From the NCBI GenBank assembly GCA_039566865.1, contig CM076959.1, forward strand, positions 15,421,501-15,485,500: a stretch of DNA of 64,000 bases, read 5' to 3'. Below are positions 40,901-55,700 of the stretch, piece by piece. Origin of the DNA: Aurelia coerulea (lineage: Eukaryota > Cnidaria > Scyphozoa > Semaeostomeae > Ulmaridae). How positions within the stretch are numbered: position 1 is the stretch's first letter; each line of letters begins with the position of its first letter. A model generated the notes under the pieces. That model had not been told where the DNA came from. It saw nothing but the letters and a program-made list of their open reading frames with translations, and did no database searches. A program made the position numbers and the translations under genes.

Positions 40901-43900
40901 ATAAGATTTAAACCATAGACTGTATTCTCACTTCATTTTCTCATAACAAGTTTACTATCATTTGAACCTCATCAACCTGATGAGGTTTCAAATGTTTTAT
41001 AATGTATACCCTCTTTGACTGAATACAATCAAACCAAGTTTCATATTCGATCTATTCATTATCAATTCATAAGATTTAAACCATAGACTGTATTCTGACT
41101 TCATTTTCTCAGGACAAGTTTACCATCATTTGAACCTCATTAACCTGATGAGGTTTCAAATGTTTCAAAAAGTAAACATCGTTTTGACTGAATTGAATCA
41201 AACCAAGTTTCATATTGGATCTATTCATTATCAATTCATAAGATTTAAACCATAGACTGTATTCTGACTTAATTTTCCCAGGACAAGTTTACTATCATTT
41301 GAACCTCATTACCTGATGAGGTTTCAAATGTTTCAAAAAATACACGTTGTTTTGACTGAATTGAATCAATCCAAGTTTCATATTCGATCTATTCATTATC
41401 AATTCATAAGATTTCAACCATAGACTGTGTTCTGACTTCATTTTCTCTGGACAAGTTTACTATCATTTGAACCTCATTAACCTGATGAGGTTTCAAATGT
41501 TTCAAAAAATACACATCGTTTTGACAGAATTGAATCAATCCAAGTTTTATATTCGATCTATTCACTATCAATTCATAAGATTTCAACCATATATTGTGTT
41601 CTGACTTCATTTTCTAAGGACAAGTTTACAATCATTTGAACCTCATTAACCTGATGAGGTTTCAAATGTTTCAAAAAATACACATCGTTTTGACAGAATT
41701 GAATCAAACCAAGTTTCATATTCGATCTATTCATTATCAATTCATAAGATTTAAACCATAGACTGTATTCTCACTTCATTTTCTCATAACAAGTTTACTA
41801 TCATTTGAACCTCATCAACCTGATGAGGTTTCAAATGTTTTATAATGTATACCCTCTTTGACTGAATACAATCAAACCAAGTTTCATATTCGATCTATTC
41901 ATTATCAATTCATAAGATTTAAACCATAGACTGTATTCTGACTTCATTTTCTCAGGACAAGTTTACCATCATTTGAACCTCATTAACCTGATGAGGTTTC
42001 AAATGTTTCAAAAAGTAAACATCGTTTTGACTGAATTGAATCAAACCAAGTTTCATATTGGATCTATTCATTATCAATTCATAAGATTTAAACCATAGAC
42101 TGTATTCTGACTTAATTTTCCCAGGACAAGTTTACTATCATTTGAACCTCATTACCTGATGAGGTTTCAAATGTTTCAAAAAATACACGTTGTTTTGACT
42201 GAATTGAATCAATCCAAGTTTCATATTCGATCTATTCATTATCAATTCATAAGATTTCAACCATAGACTGTGTTCTGACTTCATTTTCTCTGGACAAGTT
42301 TACTATCATTTGAACCTCATTAACCTGATGAGGTTTCAAATGTTTCAAAAAATACACATCGTTTTGACAGAATTGAATCAATCCAAGTTTTATATTCGAT
42401 CTATTCACTATCAATTCATAAGATTTCAACCATATATTGTGTTCTGACTTCATTTTCTAAGGACAAGTTTACAATCATTTGAACCTCATTAACCTGATGA
42501 GGTTTCAAATGTTTCAAAAAATACACATCGCTTTGACTGAATAGAATCAAACCAAATTTCATATTCGATCTATTCATTGTCAATTCATAAGATTTCAACC
42601 ATGTATTGTGTTCTGACTTCATTTTCTAAGGACAAGTTTACTATCATTTGAACCTCATTAACCTGATGAGGTTTCAAATGTTTCAAAAATACACATCGCT
42701 TTGACTGCATAGAATCAAACCAAATTTCATATTCGATCTATTCATTATCAATTCATAAGATTTCAACCATATATTGTGTTCTGACTTCATTTTCTAAGGA
42801 CAAGTTTACTATCATTTGAACCTCATTAACCTGATGAGGTTTCAAATGTTTCAAAAAATACACATCGCTTTGACTGAATAGAATCAAACCAAGTTTCATA
42901 TTCGATCTATTCATTGTCAATTCATAAAATTTCAACCATATATTGTGTTCTGACGTCATTTTCTAAGGACAAGTTTACTATCAATTAAACCTCATTAACC
43001 TGATGAGGTTTCAAATGTTTCAAAAAATACACATCGCTTTGACTGAATAGGATCAAACCAAATTTCATATTCGATCTATTCATTATCAATTCATAAGATT
43101 TCAACCATATATTGTGTTCTGACTTCATTTTCTAAGGACAAGTTTACTATCATTTGAACCTCATTAACCTGATAAGGTTTCAAATGTTTCAAAAAATACA
43201 CATCGCTTTGACTGAATAGAATCAAACCAAGTTTCATATTCGATCTATTCATTGTCAATTCATAAAATTTCAACCATATATTGTGTTTTGACTTCATTTT
43301 CTCAGGACATTTTTACTATCATTTGAACCTCATTAACCTGATGAGGTTTCAAATGTTTCAAAAATACACATCATTTTGACTGAATTGAATCAAACCAAGT
43401 TTCATATTCGATCTATTCATTATCAATTCATAAGATTTCAACCATATATTGTGTTCTGACTTCATTTTCTCACGACATTTTTACGATCATTTGAACCTCA
43501 TTAACCTGATGAGGTTTCAAATGTTTCAAAAAATACACATCGCTTTGCCTGTATTGAATAAAACCAAATTTCATATTCGATCTATTCATTATCAATTCAT
43601 AAGATTTCAACCATAGACTGTGTTCTGACTTCATATTCTCAGGACAAGTTTACTATCATTTGAACCTCATTAACCTGATAAGGTTTCAAATGTTTCAAAA
43701 AATACACATCGCTTTGCCTGAATTGAATCAAACCAAATTTCATATTCGATCTATTCATTATCAATTCATAAGATTTCAACCATAGACTGTGTTCTGACTT
43801 CATTTTCTCAGGACAAGTTTACTATCATTTGAACCTCATTAACCTGATGAGGTTTCAAATGTTTCAAAAAATACACATCGCTTTGACAGAATTGAATCAA

Positions 43901-46683
43901 TCCAAGTTTCATATTCGATCTATTCACTATCAATTCATAAGATTTCAACCATATATTGTGTTCTGAGTTCATTTTCTCAGGACATTTTCAATATCATTTG
44001 AACCTCATTAACCTGATGAGGTTTCAAATGTTTCAAAAGATACACATCGCTTTGACTGAATAGAATCAAACCAAATTTCATATTCGATCTATTCATTATC
44101 AATTCATAAGATTTCAACCATATATTGTGTTCTGACTTCATTTTCTAAGGACAAGTTTACTATCATTTGAACCTCATTAACCTGATGAGGTTTCAAATGT
44201 TTCAAAAAATACACATCGCTTTGACTGAATAGAATCAAACCAAGCTTCATATTCGATCTATTCATTGTCAATTCATAAAATTTCAACCATATATTGTGTT
44301 CTGACGTCATTTTCTAAGGACAAGTTTACTATCAATTAAACCTCATTAACCTGATGAGGTTTCAAATGGTTCAAAAAATACACATCGCTTTGACTGAATA
44401 GAATCAAACCAAATTTCATATTCGATCTATTCATTATCAATTCATAAGATTTCAACCATATATTGTGTTCTGACTTCATTTTCTAAGGACAAGTTTACTA
44501 TCATTTGAACCTCATTAACCTGATGAGGTTTCAAATGTTTCAAAAAATACACATCGCTTTGACTGAATAGAATCAAACCAAGTTTCATATTCGATCTATT
44601 CATTGTCAATTCATAAGATTTCAACAATATATTGTGTTCTGACTTCATTTTCTCAGGACATTTTTACTATCATTTGAACCTCATTAACCTGATGAGGTTT
44701 CAAATGTTTCAAAAATACACATCATTTTGACTGAATTGAATCAAACCAAGTTTCATATTCGATCTATTCATTGTCAATTCATAAAATTTCAACCATATAT
44801 TGTGTTCTGACTTCATTTTCTCAGGACATTTTTACTATCATTTGAACCTCATTAACCTGATGAGGTTTCAAATGTTTCAAAAGATACACATCGCTTTGAC
44901 TGAATAGAATCAAACCAAATTTCATATTCGATCTATTCATTATCAATTCATAAGATTTCAACCATATATTGTGTTCTGACTTCATTTTCTAAGGACAAGT
45001 TTACTATCATTTGAACCTCATTAACCTGATGAGGTTTCAAATGTTTCAAAAGATACACATCGCTTTGACTGAATAGAATCAAACCAAATTTCATATTCGA
45101 TCTATTCATTGTCAATTCATAAGATTTCAACAATATATTGTGTTCTGACTTCATTTTCTAAGGACAAGTTTACTATCATTTGAACCTCGTTAACCTGATG
45201 AGGTTTCAAATGTTTCAAAAGATACACATCGCTTTGACTGAATAGAATCAAACCAAATTTCATATTCGATCTATTCATTATCAATTCATAAGATTTCAAC
45301 CATATATTGTGTTCTGACTTCATTTTCTAAGGACAAGTTTACTATCATTTGAACCTCATTAACCTGATGAGGTTTCAAATGTTTCAAAAGATACACATCG
45401 CTTTGACTGAATAGAATCAAACCAAATTTCATATTCGATCTATTCATTATCAATTCATAAGATTTCAACAATATATTGTGTTCTGACTTCATTTTCTAAG
45501 GACATTTTTACTATCATTTGAACCTCATTAACCTGATGAGGTTTCAAATGTTTCAAAAGATACACATCGCTTTGACTGAATAGAATCAAACCAAATTTCA
45601 TATTCGATCTATTCATTGTCAATTCATAAAATTTCAACCATATATTGTGTTCTGACGTCATTTTCTAAGGACAAGTTTACTATCAATTAAACCTCATTAA
45701 CCTGATGAGGTTTCAAATGGTTCAAAAAATACACATCGCTTTGACTGAATAGAATCAAACCAAATTTCATATTCGATCTATTCATTATCAATTCATAAGA
45801 TTTCAACCATATATTGTGTTCTGACTTCATTTTCTAAGGACAAGTTTACTATCATTTGAACCTCATTAACCTGATGAGGTTTCAAATGTTTCAAAAAATA
45901 CACATCGCTTTGACTGAATAGAATCAAACCAAGTTTCATATTCGATCTATTCATTGTCAATTCATAAGATTTCAACAATATATTGTGTTCTGACTTCATT
46001 TTCTCAGGAAATTTTTACTATCATTTGAACCTCATTAACCTGATGAGGTTTCAAATGTTTCAAAAATACACATCATTTTGACTGAATTGAATCAAACCAA
46101 GTTTCATATTCGATCTATTCATTGTCAATTCATAAAATTTCAACCATATATTGTGTTCTGACTTCATTTTCTCAGGACATTTTTACTATCATTTGAACCT
46201 CATTAACCTGATGAGGTTTCAAATGTTTCAAAAATACACATCATTTTGACTGAATTGAATCAAACCAAGTTTCATATTCGATCTATTCATTATCAATTCA
46301 TAAGATTTCAACCATATATTGTGTTCTGACTTCATTTTCTCACGACATTTTTACTATCATTTGAACCTCATTAACCTGATGAGGTTTCAAATGTTTCAAA
46401 AAATACACATCGCTTTGCCTGTATTGAATAAAACCAAATTTCATATTCGATCTATTCATTATCAATTCATAAGATTTCAACCATATATTGTGTTCTGACT
46501 TCATTTTCTAAGGACAAGTTTACTATCATTTGAACCTCATTAACCTGATGAGGTTTCAAATGTTTCAAAAAATACACATCGCTTTGACTGAATAGAATCA
46601 AACCAAGCTTCATATTCGATCTATTCATTGTCAATTCATAAAATTTCAACCATATATTGTGTTCTGACGTCATTTTCTAAGGA

Positions 46684-46786
46684 CGTCAATTAAACTTACT
46701 ATCAATTTAATTACTATCGAGGTTTAATTACTATCAATCAATTAATTACAATCAATTTAATTACGAGGTTTAATTACTATCAATTA
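46684..46786 (+). repeat. scrambled AT-rich junction inside the satellite
   Basis: One unit is about 86 bp too long. The extra sequence is made of reshuffled pieces of the local words TTACTATCAATTAA, GAGGTTTAATTACTATC and CAATTTAATTAC repeated out of order. Normal monomers resume at 46787 in an altered phase. Confidence 0.85.
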
Positions 46787-49700
46787 AACCTCATTAACCT
46801 GATGAGGTTTCAAATGTTTCAAAAAATACACATCGCTTTGACTGAATAGAATCAAACCAAGTTTCATATTCGATCTATTCATTGTCAATTCATAAAATTT
46901 CAACCATATATTGTGTTCTGACGTCATTTTCTAAGGACAAGTTTACTATCAATTAAACCTCATTAACCTGATGAGGTTTCAAATGGTTCAAAAAATACAC
47001 ATCGCTTTGACTGAATAGAATCAAACCAAATTTCATATTCGATCTATTCATTATCAATTCATAAGATTTCAACCATATATTGTGTTCTGACTTCATTTTC
47101 TAAGGACAAGTTTACTATCATTTGAACCTCATTAACCTGATGAGGTTTCAAATGTTTCAAAAAATACACATCGCTTTGACTGAATAGAATCAAACCAAGT
47201 TTCATATTCGATCTATTCATTGTCAACTCATAAGATTTCAACAATATATTGTGTTCTGACTTCATTTTCTCAGGACATTTTTACTATCATTTGAACCTCA
47301 TTAACCTGATGAGGTTTCAAATGTTTCAAAAATACACATCATTTTGACTGAATTGAATCAAACCAAGTTTCATATTCGATCTATTCATTGTCAATTCATA
47401 AAATTTCAACCATATATTGTGTTCTGACTTCATTTTCTCAGGACATTTTTACTATCATTTGAACCTCATTAACCTGATGAGGTTTCAAATGTTTCAAAAA
47501 TACACATCATTTTGACTGAATTGAATCAAACCAAGTTTCATATTCGATCTATTCATTATCAATTCATAAGATTTCAACCATATATTGTGTTCTGACTTCA
47601 TTTTCTCACGACATTTTTACTATCATTTGAACCTCATTAACCTGATGAGGTTTCAAATGTTTCAAAAAATACACATCGCTTTGCCTGTATTGAATAAAAC
47701 CAAATTTCATATTCGATCTATTCATTATCAATTCATAAGATTTCAACCATAGACTGTGTTCTGACTTCATTTTTTCAGGACAAGTTTACTATCATTTGAA
47801 CCTCATTAACCTGATGAGGTTTCAAATGTTTCAAAAATACACATCATTTTGATTGAATTGAATCAAACCAAGTTTCATATTCGATCTATTCATTATCAAT
47901 TCATAAGATTTCAACCATATATTGTGTTCTGACTTCATTTTCTCACGACATTTTTACTATCATTTGAACCTCATTAACCTGATGAGGTTTCAAATGTTTC
48001 AAAAAATACACATCATTTTGACTGAATTGAATCAAACCAAGTTTCATATTCGATCTATTCATTGTCAATTCATAAAATTTCAACCATATATTGTGTTCTG
48101 ACTTCATTTTCTAAGGACAAGTTTAATATCATTTAAACCTCATTAACCTGATGAGGTTTCAAATGTTTCAAAAAATACACATCGCTTTGACTGAATAGAA
48201 TCAAACCAAATTTCATATTCGATCTATTCATTATCAATTCATAAGATTTCAACTATATATTGTGTTCTGACTTCATTTTGTCTGGACATGTTTACTATCA
48301 TTTGAACCTCATTAACCTGATGAGGTTTCAAATGTTTCAAAAAATACACATCGCTTTGCCTGAATTGAATTAAACCAAATTTCATATTCGATCTATTCAT
48401 TATCAATTCATAAGATTTCAACCATAGACTGTGTTCTGACTTCATTTTCTCAGGACAAGTTTACTATCATTTGAACCTCATTAACCTGATGAGGTTTCAA
48501 ATGTTTCAAAATATACACATCGCTTTGACTGAATAGAATCAAACCAAGTTTCATATTCGATCTATTCATTGTCAATTCATAAGATTTCAACCATATATTG
48601 TGTTCTGACTTCATTTTCTATGGACATGTTTACTATCATTTGAACCTCATTAACCTGATGAGGTTTCAAATGTTTCAAAAAATACACATCATTTTGACTG
48701 AATTGAATCAAACCAAGTTTCATATTCGATCTATTCATTGTCAATTCATAAAATTTCAACCATATATTGTGTTCTGACTTCATTTTCTCAGGACATTTTT
48801 ACTAGCAATTGAACCTCATTAACCTGATGAGGATTCAAATGTTTCAAAAATACACATCATTTTGACTGAATTGAATCAAACCAAGTTTCATATTCGATCT
48901 ATTCATTATCAATTCACAAGATTTCAACCATAGACTGTGTTCTGACTTCATTTTGTCTGGACATGTTTACTATCATTTGAACCTCATTAACCTGATGAGG
49001 TTTCAAATGTTTCAAAAAATACACATCGCTTTGCCTGAATTGAATCAAACCAAATTTCTTATTCGATCTATTCATTATCAATTCATAAGATTTCAACCAT
49101 ATATTGTGTTCTGACTTCATTTTCTAAGGACAAGTTTACTATCATTTAAACCTCATTAACCTGATGAGGTTTCAAATGTTTCAAAAAATACACATCGCTT
49201 TGACTGAATAGAATCAAACCAAATTTCATATTCGATCTATTCATTATCAATTCATAAGATTTCAACTATATATTGTGTTCTGACTTCATTTTGTCTGGAC
49301 ATGTTTACTATCATTTGAGCCTCATTAACCTGATGAGGTTTCAAATCTTTCAAAAAATACACATCGCTTTGCCTGAATTGAATCAAACCTAATTTCATAT
49401 TCGATCTATTCATTATCAATTCATAAGATTTCAACCATAGACTGTGTTCTGACTTCATTTTCTCAGGACAAGTTTACTATCATTTGAACCTCATTAACCT
49501 GATGAAGTTTCAAATGTTTCAAAAAATACACATCGTTTTGACAGAATTGAATCAATCCAAGTTTCATATTCGATCTATTCACTATCAATTCATAAGATTT
49601 CAACCATATATTGTGTTTTGACTTCATTTTCTCAGGACATTTTAATATCATTTGAACCTCATTAACCTGATGAGGTTTCAAATGTTTCAAAAATACACAT

Positions 49701-52700
49701 CATTTTGACTGAATTGAATCAAACCAAGTTTCATATTCGATCTATTCATTGTCAATTCATAAAATTTCAACCAAATATTGTGTTCTGACTTCATTTTCTC
49801 AGGACATTTTTACTATCATTTGAACCTCATTAACCTGATGAGGTTTCAAATGTTTCAAAAATACACATCATTTTGACTGAATTGAATCAAACCAAGTTTC
49901 ATATTCGATCTATTCATTATCAATTCATAAAATTTCAACCAAATATTGTGTTCTGACTTCATTTTCTCAGGACATTTTTACTATCATTTGAACCTCATTA
50001 ACCTGATGAGGTTTCAAATGTTTCAAAAATACACATCATTTTGACTGAATTGAATCAAACCAAGTTTCATATTCGATCTATTCATTATCAATTCATAAGA
50101 TTTCAACCATATATTGTGTTCTGACTTCATTTTCTCAGGACATTTTTACTATCATTTGAACCTCATTAACCTGATGAGGTTTCAAATGTTTCAAAAAATA
50201 CACATCATTTTGACTGAATTGAATCAAACCAAGTTTCATATTCGATATATTCATTGTCAATTCATAAAATTTCAACCATATATTGTGCTCTGACTTCATT
50301 TTATAAGGACAAGGTTACTATCATTTGAACCTCATTAACCTGTTCAGGTTTCAAATGTTTCAAAACATACACATCTATTTGACTGAATTGAATCAAACCA
50401 AGTTTCATATTCGATCTATTCATTGTCAATTCATAAAATTTCAACCATATATTGTGTTCTGACTTCATTTTCTCAGGAAATTTTTACTATCATTTGAACC
50501 TCATTAACCTGATGAGGTTTCAAATGTTTCAAAAATACACATCATTTTGACTGAATTGAATCAAACCAAGTTTCATATTCGATCTATTCATTATCAATTC
50601 ATAAGATTTCAACCATATATTGTGTTCTGACTTCATTTTCTCAGGACATTTTTACTATCATTTGAACCTCATTAACCTGATGAGGTTTCAAATGTTTCAA
50701 AAAATACACATCATTTTGACTGAATTTAATCAAACCAAATTTCACATTCGATCTATTCATTGTACAATTAATAAAATTTCAACCATATGTTGTGTTCTGA
50801 CTTCATTTTATAATGACAAGGTTACTATCATTTGAACCTCATAAACCTGATGAGGTTTCAAATGTTTCAAAAAATACACATCATTTTGACTGAATTGAAT
50901 CAAACCAAGTTTCATATTCGATCTATTCATTGTCAATTCATAAGATTTCAACCATATATTGTGTTCTGACTTCATTTTCTAAGGACAAGTTTACTATCAT
51001 TTGAACCTCATTAACCTGATGAGGTTTCAAATGTTTCAAAAAATACACATCGCTTTGACTGAATAGAATCAGACCAAATTTCATATTCGATCTATTCATT
51101 ATCAATTCATAAGATTTCAACCATATATTGTGTTCTGACTTCATTTTCTAAGGACAAGTTTACTATCATTTGAACCTCATTAACCTGATTAGGTTTCAAA
51201 TGTTTCAAAAAATACACATCGCTTTGACTGAATAGAATCAAACCAAGTTTCATATTCGATCTATTCATTGTCAATTCATAAGATTTCAACCATATATTGT
51301 GTTCTGACTTCATTTTCTAAGGACATGTTTACTATCATTTGAACCTCATTAACCTGATGAGGTTTCAAATTTTTCAAAAAATACACATCATTTTGACTGA
51401 ATTGAATCAAACCAAGTTTCATATGCGATCTATTCATTGTCAATTCATAAAATTTCAACCATATATTGTGTTCTGACTTCATTTTCTCAGGACATTTTTA
51501 CTATCATTTGAACCTAATTAACCTGATTAGGTTTCTAATTTTTCAAAAATACACATCATTTTGACTGAATTGAATCAAACCAATTTTCATATTCGATCTA
51601 TTCATTGTCAATTCATAAAATTTCAACCATATATTGTGTTCTGACTTCATTTTCTCAGGACATTTTTACTATCATTTGAACCTCATTAACCTGATGAGGT
51701 TTCAAATGTTTCAAAAATACACATCATTTTGACTGAATTGAATCAAACCAAGTTTCATATTCGATCTATTCATTATCAATTCATAAGATTTCAACCATAT
51801 ATTGTGTTCTGACTTCATTTTCTCAGGACATTTTTACTATCATTTGAACATAATTAACCTGATGAGGTTTCAAATGTTTCAAAAAATACACATCATTTTG
51901 ACTGAATTGAATCAAACTAAGTTTCATATTCGATCTATTCATTGTCAATTCATAAAATTTCAACCATATATTGTGTTCTGACTTCATTTTATAAGGACAA
52001 GGTTACTATCATTTGAACCTCATTAACCTGATGAGGTTTCAAATGTTTCAAAAAATACACATCATTTTGACTGAATTGAATCAAACCAAGTTTCATATTC
52101 GATCTATTCATTGTCAATTCATAAAATTTCAACCATATATTGTGTTCTGACTTCATTTTCTCAGGACATTTTTACTATCATTTGAACCTCATTAACCTGA
52201 TGAGGTTTCAAATGTTTCAAAAATACATATCATTTTGACTGAATTGAATCAAACCAAGTTTCATATTCGATCTATTCATTATCAATTCATAAGATTTCAA
52301 CCATATATTGTGTTCTGACTTCATTTTCTCAGGACATTTTTACTATCATTTGAACCTCATTAACCTGATGAGGTTTCAAATGTTTCAAAAAATACACATC
52401 ATTTTGACTGAATTGAATCAAACCAAGTTTCATATTCGATCTATTCATTGTCAATTCATAAAATTACAACCATATATTGTGTTCTGACTTCATTTTATCA
52501 GGACATTTTTCTATCATTTGAACCTCATTAACCTGATGAGGTTTCAAATGTTTCAAAAATACATATCATTTTGACTGAATTGAATCAAACCAAGTTTCAT
52601 ATTCGATCTATTCATTATCAATTCATAAGATTTCAACCATATATTGTGTTCTGACTTCATTTTCTCAGGACATTTTTACTATCATTTGAACCTCATAAAC

Positions 52701-55700
52701 CTGATGAGGTTTCAAATGTTTCAAAAATACACATCATTTTGACTGAATTGAATCAAACCAAGTTTCATATTCGATCTATTCATTATCAATTCATAAGATT
52801 TCAACCATATATTGTGTTCTGACTTCATTTTCTCAGGACATTTTTACTATCATTTGAACCTCATTAACCTGATGAGGTTTCAAATGTTTCAAAAAATACA
52901 CATCATTTTGACTGAATTTAATCAAACCAAATTTCACATTCGATCTATTCATTGTCAATTTATAAAATTTCAACCATATGTTGTGTTCTGACTTCATTTT
53001 ATAATGACAAGGTTACTATCATTTGAACCTCATAAACCTGATGAGGTTTCAAATGTTTCAAAAAATACACATCGCTTTGACTGAATAGAATCAAACCAAA
53101 TTTCATATTCGATCTATTCATTATCAATTCATAAGATTTCAACTATATATTGTGTTCTGACTTCATTTTGTCTGGACATGTTTACTATCATTTGAACCTC
53201 ATTAACCTGATGAGGTTTCAAATGTTTCAAAAAATACACATCGCTTTGACTGAATAGAATCAAACCAAGTTTCATATTCGATCTATTCATTGTCAATTCA
53301 TAAGATTTCAACCATATATTGTGTTCTGACTTCATTTTCTAAGGACATGTTTACTATCATTTGAACCTCATTAACCTGATGAGGTTTCAAATTTTTCAAA
53401 AAATACACATCATTTTGACTGAATTGAATCAAACCAAGTTTCATATGCGATCTATTCATTGTCAATTCATAAAATTTCAACCATATATTGTGTTCTGACT
53501 TCATTTTCTCAGGACATTTTTACTATCATTTGAACCTAATTAACCTGATTAGGTTTCAAATTTTTCAAAAATACACATCATTTTGACTGAATTGAATCAA
53601 ACCAAGTTTCATATTCGATCTATTCATTGTCAATTCATAAAATTTCAACCATATATTGTGTTCTGACTTCATTTTCTCAGGACATTTTTACTATCATTTG
53701 AACCTCATAAACCTGATGAGGTTTCAAATGTTTCAAAAATACACATCATTTTGACTGAATTGAATCAAACCAAGTTTCATATTCGATCTATTCATTATCA
53801 ATTCATAAGATTTCAACCATATATTGTGTTCTGACTTCATTTTCTCAGGACATTTTTACTATCATTTGAACATAATTAACCTGATGAGGTTTCAAATGTT
53901 TCAAAAAATACACATCATTTTGACTGAATTGAATCAAACTAAGTTTCATATTCGATCTATTCATTGTCAATTCATAAAATTTCAACCATATATTGTGTTC
54001 TGACTTCATTTTATAAGGACAATGTTACTATCATTTGAACCTCATTAACCTGATGAGGTTTCAAATGTTTCAAAAAATACACATCATTTTGACTGAATTG
54101 AATCAAACCAAGTTTCATATTCGATCTATTCATTGTCAATTCATAAAATTTCAACCATATATTGTGTTCTGACTTCATTTTCTCAGGACATTTTTACTAT
54201 CATTTGAACCTCATTAACCTGATGAGGTTTCAAATGTTTCAAAAATACATATCATTTTGACTGAATTGAATCAAACCAAGTTTCATATTCGATCTATTCA
54301 TTATCAATTCATAAGATTTCAACCATATATTGTGTTCTGACTTCATTTTCTCAGGACATTTTTACTATCATTTGAACCTCATTAACCTGATGAGGTTTCA
54401 AATGTTTCAAAAAATACACATCATTTTGACTGAATTGAATCAAACCAAGTTTCATATTCGATCTATTCATTGTCAATTCATAAAATTACAACCATATATT
54501 GTGTTCTGACTTCATTTTATCAGGACATTTTTCTATCATTTGAACCTCATTAACCTGATGAGGTTTCAAATGTTTCAAAAATACATATCATTTTGACTGA
54601 ATTGAATCAAACCAAGTTTCATATTCGATCTATTCATTATCAATTCATAAGATTTCAACCATATATTGTGTTCTGACTTCATTTTCTCAGGACATTTTTA
54701 CTATCATTTGAACCTCATAAACCTGATGAGGTTTCAAATGTTTCAAAAATACACATCATTTTGACTGAATTGAATCAAACCAAGTTTCATATTCGATCTA
54801 TTCATTATCAATTCATAAGATTTCAACCATATATTGTGTTCTGACTTCATTTTCTCAGGACATTTTTACTATCATTTGAACCTCATTAACCTGATGAGGT
54901 TTCAAATGTTTCAAAAAATACACATCATTTTGACTGAATTTAATCAAACCAAATTTCACATTCGATCTATTCATTGTCAATTTATAAAATTTCAACCATA
55001 TGTTGTGTTCTGACTTCATTTTATAATGACAAGGTTACTATCATTTGAACCTCATAAACCTGATGAGGTTTCAAATGTTTCAAAAAATACACATCGCTTT
55101 GACTGAATAGAATCAAACCAAATTTCATATTCGATCTATTCATTATCAATTCATAAGATTTCAACTATATATTGTGTTCTGACTTCATTTTGTCTGGACA
55201 TGTTTACTATCATTTGAACCTCATTAACCTGATGAGGTTTCAAATGTTTCAAAAAATACACATCGCTTTGCCTGAATTGAATCAAACCAAATTTCATATT
55301 CGATCTATTCATTATCAATTCATAAGATTTCAACCATATATTGTGTTCTGACTTCATTTTCTAAGGACAAGTTTACTATCATTTAAACCTCCTTAACCTG
55401 ATGAGGTTTCAAATGTTTCAAAAAATACACAGCGCTTTGACTGAATAGAATCAAACCAAATTTCATATTCGATCTATTCATTATCAATTCATAAGATTTC
55501 AACTATATATTGTGTTCTGACTTCATTTTGTCTGGACATGTTTACTATCATTTGAACCTCATTAACCTGATGAGGTTTCAATTCTTTCAAAAAATACACA
55601 TCGCTTTGCCTGAATTGAATCAAACCTAATTTCATATTCGATCTATTCATTATCAATTCATAAGATTTCAACCATAGACTGTGTTCTGACTTCATTTTCT

